Shown here in pieces: positions 25,048 through 33,037 of a stretch of DNA of 64,000 nucleotides. The translations under genes were made by a program, and so were the position numbers. The notes beneath the pieces are model-generated. The model saw nothing but the letters and a program-made list of their open reading frames with translations. It was not told where the DNA came from and did no database searches. The stretch's first letter is position 1, and every line of letters begins with the position of its first letter. The stretch is from Caulobacter sp. Root343 (lineage in GTDB: Bacteria; Pseudomonadota; Alphaproteobacteria; Caulobacterales; Caulobacteraceae). The stretch is taken from NCBI RefSeq assembly GCF_001425745.1, contig NZ_LMDF01000007.1:678677-742676 (forward strand), written 5' to 3'.

Positions 25048-26682
25048 ATGTCTAAAAACGACCCACCTTTGCCGAGTTGCACCAATATTTCACAGGAAAC
25101 TTTCGATCATCTCGCCCATCGCTTGAGATCACTGCAAGGTCTCCCAAAAATTGGCGAAAGAACGAGGCGCGATGTTGAGGCAGCAGCTTTAGAAACTGGC
25201 GTGCACGCGACCACAATATACCGCAGTTTAAGCCGAATAACGGGCAAGGGAACCGTCCAAGATCTATGCCCAAAACCACGAGGATTCCCAAAAGGGCGCT
25301 CGCGACTAAACGCGCGCCAGGAGGCCTTGATCTCGCAATACCTCCTATCGGACTACCTCAATGCAAGTCGACCATCCTTGGCAAAAGTCGCCAGGCGCAT
25401 AGGGGGCGCGTGCGAGGATGAAAAGCTTCCGCGCCCAAGCCGCGCAGCAATTATCCGACGCCTAAAGAACCTCCCAAAGCGTACAGTTGTCCGCAAACGG
25501 TACGGCGCAAAAGCCGCCGAGCGCCAGACACCCCGACCCGGTCAATATGTCGTCGCCGAGCCGTGGGCGGTTTGGCAAATCGATCACACCCTTGCTGACG
25601 TGATTGTTGTCGACGCCGAAGGGCGGCCTATAGGCCGTCCCTGGCTGACAGTCATAATAGATGTCTGCACACGAATGGTTGTTGCATTCTATTTCGGCCT
25701 GGACCCACCTTCATCTATTAGGGTGGCGGCGACACTTGATCTAGCTATCTCGAATAAAGATCACTGGCTATCTGCCAGGGGGCTAGAATACTTGTGGCCC
25801 TGCGAGGGCTTTCCACGCCTTATGCACAGTGATCGCGCGAAAGAATTTCAAACAACCTCCTTACGCAACGCGCTTCTGAACCATGGCGTTGAGTGGTTTT
25901 TGAGGCCGCCCGGAGGGGCGCGGTACGGCGCGCATATAGAACGCCTAATTGGCACCCTCATGGGAGAGTGCAGGCTGCTTCCCGGAGCAACATATAACAA
26001 TCCCAAGGCCCGAGGCAGCTATGACAGTAAGTCGGCAGCGCGACTAAACATAGACGACCTCGATAGGTATTTCTCACATCAGATTTTAGGCGTCTACCAC
26101 AATACAATCCATAGCGCGCTGGGAAAAACCCCAATGCAGGCTTGGCTGGAAAAGGCCTCGGAGCAGTTGCCAAGGCATCCAGACGATTCCGAGAAATTCC
26201 GCTTAGATCTCTTTCCAGAAGAGGATCGGGTAATCACTAGGCAAGGAATAAGGTTGTTCTGCGACGAATATTATAGTCACGAAATCGGAGATCTTTATAT
26301 ATCTGGCGTGCGCGCGGTAAAAATAAAATACGACCCCAGAAACCTCTCCCAAATATATGTTCGTGACCCGCATGGTCGGTACTTAACGGTGCCCTACAGG
26401 TTTAAACGAAATAGCCCGCCCACTACCTTGTGGCTGTTGAAAACGGCCCGACGAACTATCCGTCAAACGGGCGTAGTTGAGCACGATCGTCATACCACCA
26501 AGTACGCCACCGAGATGGCCGAGAAGGTTGTCACTCAGGCCGCACGGAGGTCCGACAGGGCAGCCCGCAATATCGAGAGATTGAAGCGAGATCGTGGTGC
26601 AGCGGAAGGACTCTTTCGAACAGTCAAAGACGCCCCACGGAACGACGATGACTGGGGCGGCGCCTTTGAGGGGGAAGGGTAA
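25048..26682 (+). CDS. tniA: TniA-type DDE transposase
   Basis: A 544-residue transposase of the TniA/TnsB/MuA group. After N-terminal helix-turn-helix regions (about 35-140), the integrase core has D179 (AVWQIDHTLAD), D262 (LMHSDRAKEF) and E298 (YGAHIERLIGTL), with exactly 35 residues between the second and third. The C-terminal beta-barrel region covers about 390-470 (YYSHEIGDLYISGVRAVKIK), then a basic tail. Start ATG 25048 follows GGAGGAGAGG. The gene is visibly lower in GC than the chromosome. Its stop overlaps the tniB start (TAATG). Confidence 0.93.
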   Translation: MSKNDPPLPSCTNISQETFDHLAHRLRSLQGLPKIGERTRRDVEAAALETGVHATTIYRSLSRITGKGTVQDLCPKPRGFPKGRSRLNARQEALISQYLLSDYLNASRPSLAKVARRIGGACEDEKLPRPSRAAIIRRLKNLPKRTVVRKRYGAKAAERQTPRPGQYVVAEPWAVWQIDHTLADVIVVDAEGRPIGRPWLTVIIDVCTRMVVAFYFGLDPPSSIRVAATLDLAISNKDHWLSARGLEYLWPCEGFPRLMHSDRAKEFQTTSLRNALLNHGVEWFLRPPGGARYGAHIERLIGTLMGECRLLPGATYNNPKARGSYDSKSAARLNIDDLDRYFSHQILGVYHNTIHSALGKTPMQAWLEKASEQLPRHPDDSEKFRLDLFPEEDRVITRQGIRLFCDEYYSHEIGDLYISGVRAVKIKYDPRNLSQIYVRDPHGRYLTVPYRFKRNSPPTTLWLLKTARRTIRQTGVVEHDRHTTKYATEMAEKVVTQAARRSDRAARNIERLKRDRGAAEGLFRTVKDAPRNDDDWGGAFEGEG

Positions 26683-27566
26683 TGCCCGAAAAGGCGGTTC
26701 AACACACCGAGCCCTTTCCCCATCTGCACACCGAAGTTCGCCATCTGGCAACCGCGGATTTGCACGCACGAAGAGCCTGCATTCTGACTGACCGATGGAT
26801 CAGTTACCCGGCTGCCGAAGACGTACTTTATCGACTTTTTGAGCTGCTAGACATGCCGCCGCGCGTGAGGATGCCATCCCTATTGTTTTGGGCCCATCCA
26901 AACATGGGCAAGACTTTCATCCAAAGGCATTTTCTCGAAATCTACTCGAAACGCGGGGAGGGGGAAAATGGTGCAGTGCTTTGGATGGAGATCAATGACG
27001 GGCTTACGGAAAAGCGTCTTTATCTAGATCTACTTACGGCGCTAAACGCGCCAGCACCAGACGCCACAGCGGCCCGTTTACAGTCAATGCTAATGAGGCA
27101 TCTCAAAGCAAGATCTATCAACATGATCATGCTTGATGAGCTTCAACGCGCTACTGAGCTCCGGCAAAGAGATCAGCGGACGATCTTGAATGCACTAAAA
27201 TATCTCTCAAACCAACTGTCTATCAGCATTGTCGGATTTGGCTCGGGAGAAGCGAAGGCGCTAATTGAATCTGATGATCATCTTTCAGAGCGGTTCGACG
27301 TCATTGAGCTACCAAAGTGCGGAAAAAGAGAAAAATGGTTGGTCGACCTAGTTCGAGCGCGGGTTGAATACTTTCCGCTTCGCAAAGCTACCAGCGTAGA
27401 TCGCGCCATGATGGAATGTTTGCTTTTTCATTCAAATTTTCTTCTTGGGAGATTGATTCGTCTTTTGGAGCGTGCAGCGATAGCCGCACTCGACAACCAG
27501 GAGCATATCTCTGCGGACTTAATCGAAGCTGTGGCCACGCGTCGTCGGCTGACCGAAAATGGATGA
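26682..27566 (+). CDS. tniB: TniB-type AAA+ transposition regulator
   Basis: A 294-residue AAA+ ATPase. Walker A is AHPNMGKT (71-78, with Ala for the first Gly) and Walker B INMIMLDELQ (146-155); a sensor region is IVGFGSGEAKALI. It matches TniB/TnsC-like proteins that activate the transposase and mark target DNA. It is coupled to tniA by TAATG and overlaps tniQ by eight bases. GC is lower than the flanking chromosome. Confidence 0.93.
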   Translation: MPEKAVQHTEPFPHLHTEVRHLATADLHARRACILTDRWISYPAAEDVLYRLFELLDMPPRVRMPSLLFWAHPNMGKTFIQRHFLEIYSKRGEGENGAVLWMEINDGLTEKRLYLDLLTALNAPAPDATAARLQSMLMRHLKARSINMIMLDELQRATELRQRDQRTILNALKYLSNQLSISIVGFGSGEAKALIESDDHLSERFDVIELPKCGKREKWLVDLVRARVEYFPLRKATSVDRAMMECLLFHSNFLLGRLIRLLERAAIAALDNQEHISADLIEAVATRRRLTENG

Positions 27567-28672
27567 TGCCCCCAACGCGTCCTGCGACTTATCTGCACTT
27601 GCCCCACCAATTGAGGCGGGCGAAGCGATCTCATCGTGGCTAGCGCGCACAGCGGATACTCATTTGCTGACCCTCGCAGAGTTGCAGAGAGAGATTGGCG
27701 GTTCGATTGCCGCCTTGGATCGCGGAGACTTCACGCTACTGCCAAGAGTGGCTCGGATGACTGGCGTCTCCCTCGAAACTCTGTTCCGAATGGTGCACAG
27801 CCAATTTATCGCCGAGCCAGCTAGGCCAGGGCCACCGCCGCCCGAAACCTGGGCGGTGTGTCCAGAGTTGTCTCCGCGCCGATCAGGAGCAGGGAAGGGC
27901 GCCACACGTGCGGCGAACCTGGACGCATCCCCTCTATGTCTACTGCCCAGTCCATGAGACCGCCCTAATTCCTCACGCCAATAGTCCGATCAGCGTGGTC
28001 AGTCAGCTTGCAATTGCCGGCGAACGCGCACCAGCTCGAAAGTATAGCTCAACCCCCTTAAGCCGCTTTTATTTCGACGACCTTCGCGTAATAAATCAGA
28101 TGCACGAGTATTTAGGATTAGAGTCCGGAGCAATAATTCCAAATCGCGCCGGATTATATTATGCTATTATTGATATCGTCGATGCATTAGCCACCAATAT
28201 GAGAACGGACGGCTCGGGGGCTCTAGTATCGATGGTCGAGCGCCCAATGATGAAGCGACGATCACTTCCAGGCTGCAATCACCTCCCAAGTGCTTGGTGG
28301 AGCGACGTAGGCGCTTCCGAGCGATTGCTCTACGTCAGGATCGCTCTTTTGTTCACCCAGGCAAAATCGCCTTTGGTTCATTGGTTGCCAACACCGTTTG
28401 GTTCCAGCTGGTTTGTAAATCGACTTTGCGCGGGCGACGACGCCCCATGGCTCAAAGGCGCGGTTTTGGATCCGCTCATTCTGATTACAATGGAGCTGCC
28501 GGGTCACGCTATTGGGACGCTGAACGTCTTGTCTTCGCGATGGCCACATGGCTTGCAGCAGCGGTGGACCTACGCGGTAGCGGCGGCAGGCCTTGGGCGA
28601 CATGGTCGCGGATTAAAGAGTCAGCCAATCGCAGGATATCGAGTCAGAAATCAATTTTGGCCGGAACGATAG
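27559..28672 (+). pseudogene. tniQ: TniQ family protein interrupted by a +1 frameshift
   Basis: Two overlapping frames together make one TniQ. The first (27559 onward) gives the N-terminal part with GEAISSWLARTADTHLLTLA and reaches WAVCP at about 27864. In that frame the text then becomes ELSPRRSGAGKG and stops at 27957. Skipping one base there gives S-C-L-R-A-D and, further on, HPLYVYCPVHETAL, so the C-P-x-C and C-P-x-H zinc-binding layout of TniQ is restored. The second frame then runs to 28672. So a one-base insertion near 27865 breaks the gene, unless it is a sequencing error or a programmed shift; no slippery heptamer is visible. TniQ helps select target sites. Confidence 0.75.
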
Positions 28673-28864
28673 TTGAACTTTCCGCGGCCTGAGCCGCAGT
28701 CGCAAAGTTTGGAGTCAGCGACAACAGATCAGTCAGCAGCACAGCGATCCTTATCGCCTAAGATATATTATCGGAATATTTTACATGTTCGGCGACTTCG
28801 TTGCTCTCGGCTTTCCGAATTCCTTGCAAACCCGGGCCCAGCGATGACTCGCTGTCCTTATTCG

Positions 28865-28888
28865 TTGCAACGGTCCTAGATGTTTGCA
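28865..28888 (+). repeat. 24-base direct repeat, left copy
   Basis: TTGCAACGGTCCTAGATGTT plus TGCA. It matches 30899-30922 at 20 of 24 positions in the same orientation. The two copies flank a 2-kb minus-strand gene module. Confidence 0.55.
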
Positions 28889-28937
28889 CGGACATGGCTC
28901 TGCCTCAGCACACGCGGCGCGCGGTTTTTGGCTGAAT

Positions 28938-29111
28938 TCAGCTGAAGGATCGCAGCAGCCAGATCAGGCCTGCCAATGACGCCGCGCCAGTAAAGAACCC
29001 GCCGAACAGCAACAGCGCGATCGTGCCGTGGCCCATTATGCGAACCGGGCGTTGCGCGGCCAAACTCGCGTCGATCCGGTCGATGTACTTCTGGAAAGCC
29101 CCAGTGCTCAT
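28938..29111 (-). CDS. Small single-pass membrane protein
   Basis: A 57-residue frame. It starts MSTGAFQKYIDRIDASLAAQ and has one hydrophobic segment (IALLLFGGFFTGAASLAGLI) near the C-terminus, ending WLLRSFS. The ribosome site GGGAG lies five to six bases before ATG 29111. It begins 27 bases after the stop of the 299-residue gene on the same strand, so the two probably form an operon. Function unknown; small tail-anchored proteins beside an unknown cytoplasmic gene can be effectors or holin-like partners, but nothing here shows that. Confidence 0.5.
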   Translation of the reverse strand: MSTGAFQKYIDRIDASLAAQRPVRIMGHGTIALLLFGGFFTGAASLAGLIWLLRSFS

Positions 29112-29138
29112 CGTCAGCTCCCAAACCGGACTGCCGCG

Positions 29139-30038
29139 CTAGGCGTGCCGAGCCAGCGCGACCCAGGTTGCCGATCCAAGTCTATCCCTAAGCGCCTTCG
29201 GCCACAGCCGGGAGTTCCTCGCAAGTTCGTTGGCTTCTTCGGCGCGCGAGACGCACAGCATCATCATCAGCGGGTCATCGGAGGCGCAAGCCGCGAGATG
29301 TTTCAATCGCTTAGCTGTTCTATTTGGAAGGCCCGACAAGCCCAGGAAGTGTCCCTTGCCATATCCGTGCAAAGCCAGGCTTTTGTACCGGTCGGGCCGG
29401 ATGGCAATTTGCGCCACCGCCGACAGGACGCGGATGCGCCATGGCGCATTCAGTCGCCCGAGTACGCCCCGTCCGGGCCGCGCGCCCATAAAGCCCGGCA
29501 GAATCTGATCATCAGGATGATCAAACCAGGAAACCAGTGTGCCTTTCGAGCCGATCGGGGCGCCATGGAGCAAGAAGTCAGACAGATCCAGAAGAGCATG
29601 GCGCGCCCTCGCCCACTCGCCGGCCAGCGACCACGCCGAACAGTCCACCGCCTGCCCCGCCCGCAGCCCCTGTATAGTGTCCTCAAGGTCCCAAAGATGC
29701 GCAGGAAACTTGATCGTCGGTACGCCAACCGAGAGCCGATGGCGTGGCTTACGCTCTTCAGCGCCCTGCGATCGGCGGGCTTCCATCCCCTCGCCTACAC
29801 CATCCTTCAGAGCGAGAACGAGCTCGACCCCTGGAGACAGAAGGGCCGCGCTTGCAGCCTCGATCTTCTCCTCGAGCTCTCGCCGCATCCGGCGCATGAG
29901 TGGGGTCGTCACAGGACCGAAGTCCGACTCGGCACTGCAGAAGAAAGCTACCTCTTGACGATCGGCGATGCGTTCTTGTCGACCGCTACGGCTCCGAAGG
30001 GCTGGGAGGAGTCCTTTGTAGCGACGCTTCGCGCGCAC
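29139..30038 (-). CDS. Unknown protein, 299 residues
   Basis: Begins at GTG 30038 with AAGGAAGG just upstream. It has a basic N-terminus (VRAKRRYKGLLPALRSRSGR), a charged helix (PLMRRMRRELEEKIEAASAA), a central part around VPTIKFPAHLWDLEDTIQGL and a C-terminal half with RNTAKRLKHLAACASDDPLM. No signal peptide, no membrane helix and no motif I can place. The opposite strand is also open but its product is low-complexity and I reject it. Upstream of the small membrane protein gene at 28938-29111 on the same strand. It lies in the accessory region after the tni genes and may be cargo. Confidence 0.5.
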   Translation of the reverse strand: MRAKRRYKGLLPALRSRSGRQERIADRQEVAFFCSAESDFGPVTTPLMRRMRRELEEKIEAASAALLSPGVELVLALKDGVGEGMEARRSQGAEERKPRHRLSVGVPTIKFPAHLWDLEDTIQGLRAGQAVDCSAWSLAGEWARARHALLDLSDFLLHGAPIGSKGTLVSWFDHPDDQILPGFMGARPGRGVLGRLNAPWRIRVLSAVAQIAIRPDRYKSLALHGYGKGHFLGLSGLPNRTAKRLKHLAACASDDPLMMMLCVSRAEEANELARNSRLWPKALRDRLGSATWVALARHA

Positions 30039-30335
30039 CCCTTCCTTGCAACGGCCAACGACGGCCTCTCAGCCACTGATCGAATTGCAGCCGAGTAGGT
30101 TGGCGCTTGTCTATGGCTGCGCGTCGGGACAGGGCTTAGACCGCGAGGCCTATTCCAGGGTGCCGGCACGATCGCTATGAACCTACTATGGTTGCGACCG
30201 TTGCTATGAGTTCGGTCAAGCGGTCTGGTGCTGGGTCTAGGGGCGGAGCCCGATCGCGCCTGTAAGCGGACGCTTCCAGTGTCGCCGAAGAGTCATCTGC
30301 GGTTCTGGCCCGTCGTCGACGCAGAGGTGAAGGTG

Positions 30336-30650
30336 TCACGCAGCGAGGTGAAGAGGATACTTTTGCAAGTGAACGATCAACGCCGTGATGGCGAGGTCGC
30401 TGAGATGGCTATCCTTGACGTCGGCCACATCCCGCAGACGCGCCACCAGCGCTGCCTCGACGGAAAGTGTCACCGCCGAGCTGCCGGGCCCCGTGAACAG
30501 GTACGGAAAGTGCTCGACGTGGTTGTCGAGGAAGTCGGTCAGGACGTCGCTGTAATGCGCGCTAGCCGTCACCCCGGCCTCTTTCGCGCGCTTCTTCATC
30601 TGCTTGTGCAGTTCGAGCGGCAGGCGAAGCGAAAGGTTCTGGAGGGGCAC
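30336..30650 (-). CDS. Ribbon-helix-helix-like DNA-binding protein
   Basis: A 104-residue protein from GTG 30648-30650, with GGAG six to seven bases upstream; a much longer frame to 30878 is an unsupported extension. The N-terminal strand and helices LQNLSLRLPLELHKQMKKRA fit the ribbon-helix-helix fold (CopG/Arc-like), followed by GVTASAHYSDVLTDFLDNHV. The C-terminal half (LSVEAALVARLRDVADVKDS then LSDLAITALIVHLQKY) may be a second helical unit for oligomerisation. Its promoter region (30720-30930) is packed with short repeats, so self-regulation is likely. Confidence 0.6.
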   Translation of the reverse strand: MPLQNLSLRLPLELHKQMKKRAKEAGVTASAHYSDVLTDFLDNHVEHFPYLFTGPGSSAVTLSVEAALVARLRDVADVKDSHLSDLAITALIVHLQKYPLHLAA

Positions 30651-30783
30651 GAGGGCTCCGAAATGGCGACCGGCGGATTGACCGCCAAAGAATCGCCCAA
30701 TCCGGTGCGTGACGCAAGGCGTCGAGATCAGAGCCGTATGGCTCGCGTTGCTAGGATCTGGGCAACACCTTGCCTCAAACATT

Positions 30784-30802
30784 GTGCAACGATTTAGGAC
30801 GG
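30784..30802 (+). promoter_or_regulatory. Direct repeat, likely operator, copy 1
   Basis: GTGCAACGATTTAGGACGG, 17 of 19 positions shared with 30873-30891. Lies upstream of the ribbon-helix-helix gene. Confidence 0.5.
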
Positions 30803-30872
30803 AACGTGCAAGCAATTCCGCGTTTTGCAAGGAACAAGGACTTTGCTTGCGCTGACGGCGTCTGAGCTTGCC

Positions 30873-30891
30873 GTGCAACTATTTGGGACGG
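30873..30891 (+). promoter_or_regulatory. Direct repeat, likely operator, copy 2
   Basis: GTGCAACTATTTGGGACGG, 89 bases after copy 1 and followed eight bases later by the 24-base repeat at 30899. Confidence 0.5.
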
Positions 30892-30898
30892 CTCATAG

Positions 30899-30922
30899 TT
30901 GCAACGATCCTGGCTGTTGGCA
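30899..30922 (+). repeat. 24-base direct repeat, right copy
   Basis: TTGCAACGATCCTGGCTGTT plus GGCA. Direct partner of 28865-28888. Confidence 0.55.
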
Positions 30923-31061
30923 ACGCGCGGCGGTTCGGGGGGTTCTCCGCCGGAGCTTTCGGCTTCTTAGACTGAAGTAGCGGCTACGTCATGTGTGCGC
31001 ATTGATCAGTCGCCCGCCGCACAAAACGAAGGCAGCGCGCATCGAACTGCTGCGCCAAGAG

Positions 31062-31087
31062 TATTACATATTGCATATTTCGTAATA
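31062..31087 (+). promoter_or_regulatory. NikR-like operator upstream of the guanidine operon
   Basis: TATTAC (31062-31067) and GTAATA (31082-31087) form a perfect 6-bp inverted repeat separated by 14 bases, ending 12 bases before the regulator gene. The same motif with the same 14-base gap is at 41778-41803, in front of the ABC importer operon. NikR-type tetramers bind widely spaced dyads, so this is the probable binding site of the adjacent regulator. Confidence 0.75.
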
Positions 31088-31098
31088 TCGATGATGGG

Positions 31099-31569
31099 AT
31101 GCCTGTCATGGACATGTCCTCATCAACTCTCGCCCGCCTGAGCATCAGTTTGCCGGCCGAACTGATGGCGCAGCTGGACGCCATGGTCGCCGAACGAGGC
31201 CTGCCTAGCCGTTCGCAGATGATCGCCGAGCTGATACGCCACGAACTCGCCGAGCACAGCGCCGAGCGCCCCGACGCCGTCCTGGCCGGCACCATAACCC
31301 TGATCTATCGCGCCGAAAGCGGCCGGGTTCGCCACGCCTTGGCCCAGGCCCAGCTCGGCTACGTCAAGGAGGTGATCTCGGCCCAGAACGTCTTCCTGGA
31401 GGACGACCAGGCCATGGAGGTCCTGCTAGTCCAAGGTCCGTTCGAGCGCCTCCAGCAACTGTGCGACGACCTGCGCAAGGTGCGCGGCGTGCAACAGATC
31501 AAGCTTGTCACCACCACGGCCTTGCTGCCGCCGCTGCATTTTCACGGCGAAGACGGAGGGCCGGCGTAA
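31099..31569 (+). CDS. NikR-like regulator without metal ligands
   Basis: A 156-residue protein: N-terminal ribbon-helix-helix (ARLSISLPAELMAQLDAMVA, residues 12-50) and a C-terminal ACT-like domain (about 62-140) ending VRGVQQIKLV, collinear with E. coli NikR. The four nickel ligands of NikR (His76, His87, His89, Cys95) align with Leu86, Asn97, Phe99 and Ala105, so none is kept. The fold is NikR's, but the effector is probably not nickel. It starts the operon that continues with the DUF1989 genes (its stop overlaps the next ATG as TAATG). An alternative start is ATG 31108. Confidence 0.85.
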   Translation: MPVMDMSSSTLARLSISLPAELMAQLDAMVAERGLPSRSQMIAELIRHELAEHSAERPDAVLAGTITLIYRAESGRVRHALAQAQLGYVKEVISAQNVFLEDDQAMEVLLVQGPFERLQQLCDDLRKVRGVQQIKLVTTTALLPPLHFHGEDGGPA

Positions 31570-32393
31570 TGAGCCAGACCGCCGATCCCTATGCCGCCCG
31601 AGCCCACGCCCGCGCCCAGGACGGAACCCGCGCCGAGGCCATGCCCACCCTGCCGGCCACGGCGGCCGTCGATCTGCCGGAAGGCGTCATCGCCGCCGAT
31701 GTCGTCTGGGACGAGACCATCGCGCCGGGTGGCTACGCCAGCCGCCAGATCGCGCGTGGAACCCGGCTGCGGCTTACCGATCTGGCCGGTGACGCCAGCC
31801 CGTCGCTGCTGCTGTTCAACGCCGAACGGCCGGTCGAGCGGCTGAACATCGCCGACACGTTGAAGGTGCAATGGAACGGCTATCTCGGCGAGGGTCGCCT
31901 GCTGCTGTCGGACATGGGCCGGGCGCTGGCCAGCATGATCGAAGACACGGCCGGGACCCACGACGCCTTCTGCGGCGCGTCGAACCAGGCCAGCAACGCC
32001 CGCAAGTACGGCGATGGCTTCAACCACGGCGCCCACCCCAACGCCCGCGACCGGTTCTCGCTGGGCGTGGCCAAGTTCGGCCTCGGCCGCAAGGACATCC
32101 ATCCCTGCCTGAACCTGTTCAAGGACGTGCGGATCGCCCAGGGCGGCGAGACGGTGTTCGACGCCGGCCCCTATTCGCCAGGCCGGTTCGTCACCCTGCG
32201 GGCCGAGATGGACCTAATCGTCGTGCTGGCCAACTGCCCGCACGTCCTGGATCCACGCCCCGACTACGCGGTCACTTCACTGCGCGCTACCGCCTGGCGC
32301 GGTCCGGTCACGCACGAAGCCGATCCGATCCGCAACGCGACGCCGGAGGGCCTGCGCGCCTTCCTCAATGTCGAAGACTACTATCGCCGCTGA
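31569..32393 (+). CDS. Urea carboxylase-associated protein 1 (DUF1989, carboxyguanidine deiminase-type subunit)
   Basis: A 274-residue DUF1989 protein from ATG 31569, which overlaps the regulator's TAA; a longer frame from 31461 is rejected. Family landmarks are DVVWDETIAPGGYASRQIAR, LLLFNAERPVERLNIADTLK, the TAGTHDAFCGASNQ segment with possible metal-binding His/Cys and LIVVLANCPHVLDP. Such proteins were long annotated urea amidolyase-associated and were later shown to be subunits of carboxyguanidine deiminase. With the next gene it would convert carboxyguanidine to allophanate and ammonia. Family call is firm; the exact substrate is by analogy and context. Confidence 0.9.
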   Translation: MSQTADPYAARAHARAQDGTRAEAMPTLPATAAVDLPEGVIAADVVWDETIAPGGYASRQIARGTRLRLTDLAGDASPSLLLFNAERPVERLNIADTLKVQWNGYLGEGRLLLSDMGRALASMIEDTAGTHDAFCGASNQASNARKYGDGFNHGAHPNARDRFSLGVAKFGLGRKDIHPCLNLFKDVRIAQGGETVFDAGPYSPGRFVTLRAEMDLIVVLANCPHVLDPRPDYAVTSLRATAWRGPVTHEADPIRNATPEGLRAFLNVEDYYRR

Positions 32394-32400
32394 GGGCCAG

Positions 32401-33030
32401 ATGACCGCCTCGCCTCCCCCGCTCGCCGGATCCATCGTCCACGACGAGGTCGTACCGGCCCGCGCCCCCTGGCTGCACACGATCAAGGCCGGCCAGACCC
32501 TGCGGATCGTCGATCTGGAGGGCAACCAGGCCGTCGACTTCCTGGCCTACAGCGCCGCCGACGACGCCGAACGCTACAGCGCCCAGGACACCATCGCCGC
32601 CCAGGGTAACGTCTTCCTGCGCGAGGGCTCGGTGCTGCTGTCCAACGAAGGCGCGCCGATGATGACGGTCGTCGCGACGGCCGTGGCCTATCACGACACC
32701 ATTGGCGGAGCCTGCTCGTGCGAGAGCAACACCCTGCGCTATGGCCACCACACCAAGGCCCAGCACGCCTGCGTCGAGAACTTCCTGATCGCCAACGCCC
32801 GCCACGGGCGCGGCAAGCGCGACATGGTCGGCAACGTCAACTGGTTCATGAACGTCCCGGTCGAGGCGGACGGCGCCCTGGGCATCGTCGACGGCATCTC
32901 GGCCCCCGGCCTTTATGTCGACCTGCGGGCCGAGATGGACGTCGTCGTCGTCGTGTCCAACTGCCCGCAGATCAACAATCCCTGCAACGGCTTCGCCCCG
33001 ACGCCAGTGCGCATGATCGTCACGGAATAG
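32401..33030 (+). CDS. Urea carboxylase-associated protein 2 (DUF1989, carboxyguanidine deiminase-type subunit)
   Basis: A 209-residue second DUF1989 protein. I choose ATG 32401 because TGAGGGCCAG precedes it; ATG 32368 would overlap the previous gene. Landmarks are HTIKAGQTLRIVDLEGNQAV, the acidic QDTIAAQGNVFLREGSVLL region, IGGACSCESNTLRYGHH with Cys/His and VVVVSNCPQINNPCNGF. It is homologous to the preceding protein, fitting a heteromeric enzyme. Located between subunit 1 and the carboxylase, seven bases before the latter. Confidence 0.9.
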   Translation: MTASPPPLAGSIVHDEVVPARAPWLHTIKAGQTLRIVDLEGNQAVDFLAYSAADDAERYSAQDTIAAQGNVFLREGSVLLSNEGAPMMTVVATAVAYHDTIGGACSCESNTLRYGHHTKAQHACVENFLIANARHGRGKRDMVGNVNWFMNVPVEADGALGIVDGISAPGLYVDLRAEMDVVVVVSNCPQINNPCNGFAPTPVRMIVTE

Positions 33031-33037
33031 GACCGCC

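Larger units (their letters stand above)
30651..31098. other. Repeat-rich divergent control region
   Basis: It lies between the ribbon-helix-helix gene (minus) and the NikR-like gene (plus). It holds two 19-base direct repeats (30784, 30873), a 24-base repeat (30899), other GCAA-rich elements near 30750 and 30820, and the ATTAC-N14-GTAAT operator at 31062-31087. I see no coding frame and no guanidine riboswitch pattern. Confidence 0.55.

Noticed and set aside
25048..28672. CRISPR-associated transposon (CAST) possibility
   Set aside because: There is TniA, TniB and TniQ, but no cas gene and no repeat-spacer array in the window. A Tn5053/Tn402-type element is the simpler reading.
29028..30098. 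A 356-codon open frame on the plus strand
   Set aside because: It is opposite the 299-residue minus-strand gene, has no good ribosome site, and its text is Arg/Gln/Pro-rich shadow-like.
30960..31098. A guanidine-I (ykkC) riboswitch was expected upstream of this operon
   Set aside because: I looked in the roughly 140 bases before the regulator gene and the region before the importer and did not see the conserved riboswitch core. Only the inverted-repeat operators are there.
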